Positions 23,983 through 30,868 of a stretch of DNA of 47,764 nt are shown one piece after another. The stretch's first letter is position 1. Each line of letters opens with the position of its first letter. The DNA comes from a virus: positions 1 through 47,764 of the IMG/VR virus record IMGVR_UViG_3300032050_000222. One strand, written 5' to 3'. The position numbers were made by a program, and so were the translations under genes. The notes beneath the pieces were generated by a model. The model ran no database searches and had not been told where the DNA came from. It worked only from the letters and a program-made list of their open reading frames with translations.

Positions 23983-25386
23983 TCAGGCTCCCTCGATCAT
24001 GCGGCGTTGCTCGTCGCTCAGGCCCGCGAGATAGGTCATCTGCGCGGCCTCGTCGGGTGTGAAGCCTGCGGCGATAAGGGCCGCCCCTGCGCGCATCTGA
24101 CGGGCGTCGATCAAGTGCTTGAGGCCAGCGGCTCGGGCACGCTCCCGCGCCGCCTGCACGCGGCGGGCGAAGGCTGCATCCCCCGCGAGCGCGATTTCGA
24201 GGGCGGGGTCAGCGTCGAACGGAATCTTGATCGGGAAGCGGGACAGGAACGCTGCATCCATGCGGTTTCGGCCCACAAAATCCGCTGTCGCGCCGGTCCC
24301 CCACGTGTTACCGGCTCCGACGATCACACAATTCGGGTGACGCTGCACGGTGCGGTCGGGGAAAGGGCAGTATCCGTTCGAGAGTGGCAAATTGAGCGCA
24401 AGGGTCGCATCCGGTCCCCAGCTGTCCAACTCGTCGAACAAAATAAGCCCGCCGAACTCGAACGCGCGCCGGAACTCGGTCGCATGATAGTTGCCACCGG
24501 CGTCCACGAACCCCAGAAGCTCGAACGTCTGGTTCATTGCGCCATGCGCGAAGAAGTCGAGCCCTAACGCCTGTGCAACCTGTTTGCAGGCGTGCGATTT
24601 TCCAACGGCGGTTCCGCCCGTCAAGAATATCTGCGGGGCGAAGCCGTCTGGCGTGCGCGCGGTCGCGGCGCGGATCAGTTTCGCAAGCTGCGGGTGCGAA
24701 TGTCCTTCGGTCGTGCCAGTGGTGCCATCCCAGCGCGCAACCTCGATCCGGACCGTTTGGACGTTCTCAAGGCGTCGCTCGACCATGCGGGTGATCTCAG
24801 GCGCCAGCGCGCCCATGATGTGCGGGAGGACCATTGCAGCCAGTGCGGCCCCTGCGGCGTCTCCTGTCGGGGCGATGGTCGGCGTCGGGATCGGCGCGGG
24901 GGTCTCTGCCGCTGCGGGCGGCGGGGGCGGCGTGTCGGTTGCTGCGGCTGTCGTGCTGCCAGTCGTCGCGCCAGCGCGTTGGGCCGTCTCGATTGCGCGT
25001 TCAACATATCGCAGTTGCGCGTCGGTCGCCCAGCCTCCTTGCTTCGTCGTGATCGTCGAGAGGATTGCCAACGCTTTGTCAGCCGTTTCGTCGTGGCCAA
25101 GCGCGCGCAGGCGGGTTTGAATTTCCGCAAAGCGGCGGGCGGCGTCCGTGGTCGTCTCAGGGGTGTTCGTGCGCTCTTTCATGTTCTCGGTCTCCGTCTC
25201 GGCGTTCTCGAGGGTGTGTTCAATGTCGATGCCCAGCGTGGCGCAGGCGTTCAAAGTCTCGGTGCTGGTGAGCCCCGAAGCGTCGATGCCGCGGGTTTTC
25301 CGGTAGTCCTGCCAGCCGGGATGCTTGATGATCGCGCGGCGCAATATCAGGCGCTCGTCGATTGTCAGTCTTCGGTGCTCTGTCAT
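23983..25386 (-). CDS. CobS/MoxR-like AAA+ ATPase
   Basis: 467 residues. Residues 1-150 are helical, followed by a Pro/Ala-rich linker at ~151-172. The AAA+ core has Walker A GGTAVGKS (257-264), Walker B LILFDELD (314-321), a sensor 1-like VIVGAGNTWG and FLSRF. The closest pattern is the CobS/MoxR clade, whose members use ATP to remodel a target through a vWA partner. That partner is encoded 3 nt downstream. Possible roles are virion assembly, a metal-insertion-like reaction or counter-defence; none is shown. The module breaks the link between terS and terL and lacks the phage's common CTGTCA word. Confidence 0.85.
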   Translation of the reverse strand: MTEHRRLTIDERLILRRAIIKHPGWQDYRKTRGIDASGLTSTETLNACATLGIDIEHTLENAETETENMKERTNTPETTTDAARRFAEIQTRLRALGHDETADKALAILSTITTKQGGWATDAQLRYVERAIETAQRAGATTGSTTAAATDTPPPPPAAAETPAPIPTPTIAPTGDAAGAALAAMVLPHIMGALAPEITRMVERRLENVQTVRIEVARWDGTTGTTEGHSHPQLAKLIRAATARTPDGFAPQIFLTGGTAVGKSHACKQVAQALGLDFFAHGAMNQTFELLGFVDAGGNYHATEFRRAFEFGGLILFDELDSWGPDATLALNLPLSNGYCPFPDRTVQRHPNCVIVGAGNTWGTGATADFVGRNRMDAAFLSRFPIKIPFDADPALEIALAGDAAFARRVQAARERARAAGLKHLIDARQMRAGAALIAAGFTPDEAAQMTYLAGLSDEQRRMIEGA

Positions 25387-25448
25387 GCTCTAGCCCTTTC
25401 TGTCGGCTGCTGAGTCAACGCTTTCCTTGTCTCATGATTCGGCCCCAG

Positions 25449-25773
25449 CTGTCAACGCGAATTGATAGACCGTTCTTTTTTTCGCTTTCATTCCGCTTCC
25501 GAAACATACTCCCGGCCTCTGGGCCGTGGTCCGTGATCCCCGCCCCTCCTGTCATGCTCCCGCTGTCATCTGTCAAAGGTCCCTGCGCCGCGGCGCTTTC
25601 CCGGCCCTGTCCCTGATTTTCTGCCAGCTGTCATCCGGTGCGGCTGTCATTGGTGCACGGTCCCCGGCCCTTGGTCCCTTGGCTGTCATTCATTGTCAGC
25701 TGTCAGGCGGAGGCTGGGCGTGCAGCTGTCAGGGTGGCAGCTGTCACGGGTCCCTTGCCCTGTCACGCTGTCA
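25449..25773 (+). repeat. Twelve CTGTCA words in one orientation
   Basis: CTGTCA begins at 25449, 25549, 25563, 25570, 25628, 25644, 25683, 25700, 25726, 25741, 25760 and 25768, with a TTGTCA at 25693. Five copies are extended to CAGCTGTCA. The reverse orientation TGACAG does not occur in the stretch. Chance would give about 0.1 copies. Spacing is irregular (7 to 100 bp), so this is not a simple tandem repeat. Confidence 0.85.
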
Positions 25774-25874
25774 GGATTGCGCGCGGTTCGCGGACCCCGG
25801 TCCCCCGCCCGCGGCCCCCCGCTCGCGCGACCGCGCGTATATCACTATTTCTGCCGCTATTTTTTCAGTCGCGA

Positions 25875-25899
25875 AAAGTTTACTGCCGAGTTAAACTTT
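25875..25899. other. AT-rich inverted repeat
   Basis: AAAGTTTA (25875-25882) and TAAACTTT (25892-25899) are perfect inverted arms around 9 nt. In a GC-rich gene-free region this may be an operator or a protein-binding site of an origin. Confidence 0.45.
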
Positions 25900-26001
25900 C
25901 TCAGGCGTTTCGGTGGCGTTACGATCTTCTCTCCCGTGGACCCCGGTCCCCGGTTCATGTACAAAGGCCCAAGGGACCCTACCCCCACCCACTGGAAAAA
26001 A

Positions 26002-26017
26002 TGTTTCACGTGAAACA
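26002..26017. promoter_or_regulatory. Perfect bacterial parS centromere site
   Basis: TGTTTCACGTGAAACA is the exact 16-bp consensus bound by chromosomal ParB proteins across bacteria; with its flanks the palindrome is 18 bp. It lies in the gene-free region 140 bp before terL. No ParA or canonical ParB gene is seen in the window, so it would rely on host ParB or on a gene outside. Confidence 0.85.
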
Positions 26018-26156
26018 TCCCTCGTCGTCCAAGTACGACTACCCCGTCCCAACCAGCGGACCTGCGATGCGTGGCTGATGGGCGGGCCGATCACGGACAA
26101 GTGACCTTTACTTATTAGGCTTTTGTAAGTATGTGAGGAGACCTGAGAGGTCCCTC

Positions 26157-27623
26157 ATGTCTTCACTTGAGTTGCTTCCTGAAGAGGCGGCGAAGCGGTA
26201 CGCGCAGCTTCTGGACCGCGCTGTTCAGATGACGAAGCAGGAAACGGCGCGCGAGAACTTCATTGATTTCGTGAAGTACGTGTGGCCGGGGTTCGTGGCC
26301 GGTCGTCACCACAAGATCGTTGCTGACAAGCTGGAGCGGGTAGCTCGCGGCGAGTTGAAGCGGCTGATTATCAATATGCCCCCGAGGCATACGAAATCGG
26401 AGTTTGCGAGCTTCCTGTTCCCGGCGTGGTTCATTGGCCGGATGCCGAATAAGAAGATCATGCAGGCGACCCATACCGCTGACTTGTCGGTAAGGTTTGG
26501 CCGCAAGGTTCGTAATCTGATGGACGGGGAGGATTACCACAGGGTCTTCCCGAACGTGAAGCTTAGGGCTGACAGCAAGGCGGCGTTTCGCTGGGAGACG
26601 GACGACGGCGGCGAGTATTACGCGGCGGGTGTCGGCTCGAACATCGCCGGTCGCGGCGCTGACTTGTTTATCGTGGACGATCCGCACTCGGAACAGGACG
26701 CCCAATCCCCGACTGCGCTGGATGCGGCGTGGGAGTGGTATATGTCGGGTCCAAGGCAGCGTTTGCAGCCGGGAGGCGCGATTGTCGTGGTTATGACGCG
26801 CTGGGGCGATAAGGATTTGACAGCCCGTCTGTTGAAGCAGATGGCGACCGATCCAAAGGCGGATCAATGGGAAGTGGTCGAGTTTCCGGCGATCTTGGAC
26901 AACGGCAAGTCTTTGTGGCCGGAATACTGGAAGGTTGATGAACTGGAGAAGATCCGGGCCTCGATCTCCACGTCGAAGTGGCAGGCGCAGTATATGCAGC
27001 AGCCGACTTCTGACACGGCGGCGATCATCAAGAGGGACTGGTGGCAGATCTGGGAGCGGGAGGATGTCCCGCGTCTTCAGTACGTTATGCAGTCTTACGA
27101 CACCGCGTACCTCAAAACACGGACCTCGGACTTTACGGCTATCCAGACGTGGGGCGTGTTTTATCCGAAGGAGGATGCGGGGCCGAGCATCATATTGCTG
27201 GACGCCAAGAAGGGCCGGTGGGAGTTTCCGGACCTGAAGCGGATCGCGTATGAGGAGTTTAAGTACTGGGACCCGGACACGATCCTGATCGAAGCGAAGG
27301 CGGCGGGTATGCCTCTTACGCAGGAATTGCGGCAGATGGGGATACCTGTTGTTAACTTCACGCCGAGCCGAGGCAACGACAAGCACGCCCGTGTGAACGC
27401 GGTAGCCCCGATGTTTGAGGCGGGTTTGGTGTGGAGGCCGGAGGCGTCTTGGGCGGAGGAAGTGGTCGAGGAAATCGCGGCCTTCCCGTTTGCTGACCAT
27501 GATGATATGGTTGACTGTGCCACGCAGGCTTTGATGCGGTTCCGGCAGGGCGGATTCGTGACCCACCCAGAAGATTACCAGTTGGAAGAAGTTCCGCGGA
27601 CCACGAACAGGGTTTACTACTGA
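26157..27623 (+). CDS. terL: Large terminase subunit (packaging ATPase-nuclease)
   Basis: 488 residues from the ATG at 26157, preceded by GAGAGG; an in-frame GTG at 26133 is less likely. The ATPase domain has a Walker A-like MPPRHTKSE and a Walker B LFIVDDPHSE. The RNase H-like nuclease domain has SYDTAYLKTRTSDFTAI and the closing DHDDMVDCATQAL. It drives DNA into the procapsid and cuts concatemers, together with TerS. Its stop overlaps the portal start (TGATG), so the two are coupled. Confidence 0.95.
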   Translation: MSSLELLPEEAAKRYAQLLDRAVQMTKQETARENFIDFVKYVWPGFVAGRHHKIVADKLERVARGELKRLIINMPPRHTKSEFASFLFPAWFIGRMPNKKIMQATHTADLSVRFGRKVRNLMDGEDYHRVFPNVKLRADSKAAFRWETDDGGEYYAAGVGSNIAGRGADLFIVDDPHSEQDAQSPTALDAAWEWYMSGPRQRLQPGGAIVVVMTRWGDKDLTARLLKQMATDPKADQWEVVEFPAILDNGKSLWPEYWKVDELEKIRASISTSKWQAQYMQQPTSDTAAIIKRDWWQIWEREDVPRLQYVMQSYDTAYLKTRTSDFTAIQTWGVFYPKEDAGPSIILLDAKKGRWEFPDLKRIAYEEFKYWDPDTILIEAKAAGMPLTQELRQMGIPVVNFTPSRGNDKHARVNAVAPMFEAGLVWRPEASWAEEVVEEIAAFPFADHDDMVDCATQALMRFRQGGFVTHPEDYQLEEVPRTTNRVYY

Positions 27624-30073
27624 TGGCTTCTCCCTACTCCGGAATTGAACAGGCTCTTCCCAACAATCCGTCTCCCATGGACGAAGGTCCGGGGACCGAG
27701 ATCGAAGTCCCCAATGAAGAGGGGATGGAGACAGAGGGCGAGGTGACGATTGAGGAAGACGAGGAGGGTGGCGCTACAGTCATATTTGGACGCGACATCG
27801 AGTCGTTGGACATATCGTCGTTGGGCTTCGGAGATAACATCGCGGAAGTTCTTGATGACGAGCAGCTTTCGTCGATCAGTAAAGAGCTATGCACGGCGAT
27901 TGAGGAAGACGATGCTGGCCGTGAGGAATGGAAGAAGGCGTATGAAGAGGGCCTTACTCTCCTTGGCCTTACGTACGAAGAACGCACGGAACCGTTTAAC
28001 GGTTCGACTGGCGTCGTTCATCCCCTTCTTAACGAAGCTGTGACGCAGTTTCAGGCGCAGGCTTACAAGGAGATGCTGCCAGCTGGCGGTCCTGCGCGCA
28101 CGCTTGTCGTTGGTCAGGTGACTCCGGAGAAGGAGCAGCAGGCCGAGCGCGTCAAGTCGTATATGAATTATCAGATCACGGTCGAAATGGAGGAGTACGA
28201 TCCCGAGTACGACCAGATGCTGTTTTATCTGGGCTATGGCGGGTCGGCCTTTAAGAAGGTTTATTACGACGGCGAGCTTCGGCGCGCTGTGTCTCCGTAC
28301 GTGCTGCCGAAGGATTTGATTGTGCCGTATTCGGCGCGCGATCTTGGGACGGCGGAGCGTGTGACACACGTGCTTCGGATTTCGAAGAACAATCTTCGCA
28401 AGCAGCAGGTGTCGGGCTTCTATCGCGATGTCGAGATTCCCACCCCGACGCAGACGGAGCGGGACGAGATCGAGGAGAAGACGGATAAGATTTCCGGTGT
28501 CGAGCCTTCGGGCGAGCCGGAGGATTACCTGATCTACGAGTGTCACTGCTTCCTTGATATTCCCGGTTTTGAAGACAAGGACGAGGACGGCAATCCGACA
28601 GGCATTAGCCTGCCGTACATTGTGACGGTGGATGCGACGAGCGGAACCATTCTGGCGATCCGCCGCAACTTCCGCGAGAACGACCCGAAGAAAAAGAAGA
28701 AGCAGTATTTTGTGCACTACAAGATGCTGCCGGGTATGGGCTTCTACGGCTTCGGGCTCATTCACCTTCTGGGCAATCTTTCCCGTTCTTCGACCTCGGT
28801 CCTTCGTCAGTTGATCGACTCTGGCACGCTCGCCAACATCCCGGCGGGTTTCAAGGCGAAGGGTATGCGTATTCAGGACGCCGAGAGCCCGATCCAGCCG
28901 GGAGAGTGGCGTGACGTTGACGCTCCGGGCGGGGCGCTGCGCGAGAACCTGATGCCGCTTCCCTACAAGGAGCCGAGCGCGACGTTGATGTCGCTGCTTG
29001 GGTTCTGCGTGACGGCGGGCGAGAAGTTCATTGGTTCGTCGGACATGGGCATGGGTGACAGCAACCAAGAGTTGCCTGTCGGTACGACCATCGCGCTTTT
29101 GGAGCGTGGCAGCCGTGTGATGAGCGCGGTGCACAAGCGGATGCACTACGCGCAGAAGCAAGAGCTTCGTCTGCTGGCCGAGGTGTTCGCGGAGTATATG
29201 CCGCCGGAGTATCCGTATCAGGTCGAAGGTCAGAAGCCCACGATCAAGAAGCAGGACTTCGACGGTCGCGTTGACATCATCCCTGTCAGCGACCCGAACA
29301 TCTTTAGTATGACGCAGCGTATCGCCTTGGCCCAGCAACAACTGACCTTGGCTCAGACCGCGCCGCAGATGCACAACACGTATGAGGCGTATCGACGTAT
29401 GTATACGGCGCTTGGCGTCACCGACATCAACCTGATCCTGCCGCCTCCTCCGCAGCCGCAGCCGGAAGGTCCGGCGGTCGAGAACTCGCGCGCCATGCTG
29501 GTTCCGAACGGGGCGCAGTCTTTGCGTGCCTTCCCGGAGCAGGATCATGTGGCTCACATCGACGCGCACATCGCGTTTATCAAGACGCCGCTTATTCAGG
29601 CTTCTCCGCAGGTTTATGGGATATTGCTCGGTCACGTGTTTGAGCACGTCTCGTTTGCAGCCATGCAAACGGTGCGGGCACAGATGCAGGACTTGATGCG
29701 TCCGCAGGTCGATCCGGTGAGTGGTAGGATGTTACCGCCTATCCCGCCTCCGGCTGAAATGCTGCAAGCCAGCGCCGCGAAGCTTGAGGCGGCGATGATT
29801 AATCAGATCATGGCGAGCATCGCTCCGCCTCCGGCTGACACGGCGAACAGCGCGGTTTTGGAATTGCAGAAGCGCGATCTTGATATTCGCCAGCGGGCGC
29901 TTGAGGCGAAGGAAGAGGAGTCCGTCCTCAAGCTCGATCTTGAGGAACGCAAGCTTGCCGCCAAGGAGCGGATTGACGAGGAGCGTCGTCAATCAAACGA
30001 GGACATCGCTCAGCTGCGCGCGAACGTCTCGATTGAGCGAGCCCGTCTGTCAAACGAGGGTAAGGGCGTTTAG
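27623..30073 (+). CDS. Portal protein
   Basis: 816 residues, start overlapping the terL stop. Acidic disordered N-terminus (residues ~10-60), then a mixed core. The segment around ELPVGTTIALLERGSRVMSA followed by a long helix is typical of podovirus-type portals. The C-terminal ~100 residues form a long charged helix (EAKEEESVLKLDLEERKLAA), the likely barrel or coiled coil. It forms the dodecameric ring at the capsid vertex to which TerL docks. Position directly after terL supports the call. Confidence 0.88.
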   Translation: MASPYSGIEQALPNNPSPMDEGPGTEIEVPNEEGMETEGEVTIEEDEEGGATVIFGRDIESLDISSLGFGDNIAEVLDDEQLSSISKELCTAIEEDDAGREEWKKAYEEGLTLLGLTYEERTEPFNGSTGVVHPLLNEAVTQFQAQAYKEMLPAGGPARTLVVGQVTPEKEQQAERVKSYMNYQITVEMEEYDPEYDQMLFYLGYGGSAFKKVYYDGELRRAVSPYVLPKDLIVPYSARDLGTAERVTHVLRISKNNLRKQQVSGFYRDVEIPTPTQTERDEIEEKTDKISGVEPSGEPEDYLIYECHCFLDIPGFEDKDEDGNPTGISLPYIVTVDATSGTILAIRRNFRENDPKKKKKQYFVHYKMLPGMGFYGFGLIHLLGNLSRSSTSVLRQLIDSGTLANIPAGFKAKGMRIQDAESPIQPGEWRDVDAPGGALRENLMPLPYKEPSATLMSLLGFCVTAGEKFIGSSDMGMGDSNQELPVGTTIALLERGSRVMSAVHKRMHYAQKQELRLLAEVFAEYMPPEYPYQVEGQKPTIKKQDFDGRVDIIPVSDPNIFSMTQRIALAQQQLTLAQTAPQMHNTYEAYRRMYTALGVTDINLILPPPPQPQPEGPAVENSRAMLVPNGAQSLRAFPEQDHVAHIDAHIAFIKTPLIQASPQVYGILLGHVFEHVSFAAMQTVRAQMQDLMRPQVDPVSGRMLPPIPPPAEMLQASAAKLEAAMINQIMASIAPPPADTANSAVLELQKRDLDIRQRALEAKEEESVLKLDLEERKLAAKERIDEERRQSNEDIAQLRANVSIERARLSNEGKGV

Positions 30074-30075
30074 TC

Positions 30076-30837
30076 ATGGCTAGTCAGAACCCCTTCTTGA
30101 TGAGGATTGGCGCTCGTGAGAGCGGCGGCAACTACGGCGCGCAGAGCCGCACCTCATCGGCAGGGGGCAAATATCAGTTCACGGACGCGACGTGGCTGGC
30201 GACGATCCGCCGCGCGCGGCCCGATTTGAAAGGGGCGACCGACCGGGAGCTTCTTAAACTAAAGACGGATACGAGTGACGAAGGCAAGCTCATTCAGGAG
30301 CAGGCTGCCGAGTTCTACCTTCAGAACGACGTGATCCCGACATTGACCCGTCAGGGTATCGAGCCGACGCAGGGCAACGTCTATCTGGCGTGGTTTGCTG
30401 GCCCTGCCGGGGCGGCGAAGGTTTTAAAGTCGGACCCGAACACGCCGATCCGCGACCTTCTTGGCGACAAGGTGATCGAGGCGAATAGGTCGATCAAGCT
30501 TGGGGACAAGACGTTCGATCAGTTCACCTCGTCGGACCTGACGACTTGGGCGGGCAGTAAGGGCACGGGCAGCGCGCCGTACGTCAAGGCTTCCCTTGAA
30601 GACGAGGGCGGGCAGCCCGAGACGGAGGAGACGACGGCGGACGTCTTGGATGAGACGGTCCCGGCTCAAGCTCCGGCTGGCAGGACGCGTGACATAGCTA
30701 ACCTTGCTCGGTACTATCAGAGCATGGATCAATCGCGGGCTGCACCGCTTCTTGAGATTCCTAATCTTATGGCGGCGCGCCAGCAGGAGCAGGAGTCGCA
30801 ACAGGGTGGAATTGCTTCACTTTTCCCCTACGGTTAG
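30076..30837 (+). CDS. Lytic transglycosylase-like virion protein
   Basis: 253 residues, starting 2 nt after the portal stop. The N-terminal ~140 residues have RIGARESGGNYGAQ, with a candidate catalytic Glu, then GGKYQFTDATW and a later NVYLAWFAGPAGAAKVL, matching the goose-type or Slt lysozyme-like pattern. It probably opens the cell wall locally during DNA entry. The C-terminal 100 residues are acidic and Gln-rich, probably disordered. Confidence 0.75.
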   Translation: MASQNPFLMRIGARESGGNYGAQSRTSSAGGKYQFTDATWLATIRRARPDLKGATDRELLKLKTDTSDEGKLIQEQAAEFYLQNDVIPTLTRQGIEPTQGNVYLAWFAGPAGAAKVLKSDPNTPIRDLLGDKVIEANRSIKLGDKTFDQFTSSDLTTWAGSKGTGSAPYVKASLEDEGGQPETEETTADVLDETVPAQAPAGRTRDIANLARYYQSMDQSRAAPLLEIPNLMAARQQEQESQQGGIASLFPYG

Positions 30838-30840
30838 TAT

Positions 30841-30864
30841 GTCCCCTCTTTTACGGGGGGGGAC
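30841..30864 (+). other. Hairpin covering the ribosome-binding site of the PRTase/propeller gene
   Basis: GTCCCC (30841-30846) is the perfect complement of GGGGAC (30859-30864) with a 12-nt loop. The right arm contains the G-run that would serve as Shine-Dalgarno for the GTG at 30869. The hairpin may limit translation or separate this gene from the portal/transglycosylase transcript. Confidence 0.4.
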
Positions 30865-30868
30865 GACC

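Larger units (their letters stand above)
25387..26156. other. 770-bp gene-free signal region before terL
   Basis: Open frames here encode improbable Pro/Arg/Ser/Cys-rich peptides without ribosome-binding sites, so I call no gene. From left to right it contains the CTGTCA cluster, a 14-bp palindrome GGACCCCGGTCCCC at 25792-25805 and again at 25938-25951, an AT-rich inverted repeat at 25875-25899 and the parS site at 26002-26017. Packaging site, centromere or origin are the plausible roles. Confidence 0.6.

Noticed and set aside
25410-25470. A perfect TTGACA on the - strand before the AAA+ gene, as a -35 box
   Set aside because: No acceptable -10 box lies 16-18 bp downstream, and the box is part of the over-represented word TGACAG.
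25526-26104. Several open frames on the + and - strands of the 770-bp gap, up to about 146 codons
   Set aside because: Products are Pro/Arg/Ser/Cys-rich, lack ribosome-binding sites and directly translate the repeated CTGTCA and GGTCC words; the frames are open because of GC-rich composition.
26163-27566. A 467-codon open frame opposite terL, and a 593-codon frame opposite the portal gene
   Set aside because: Antisense shadows, Arg/Leu/His-rich, without start signals; the + strand genes are fully supported.
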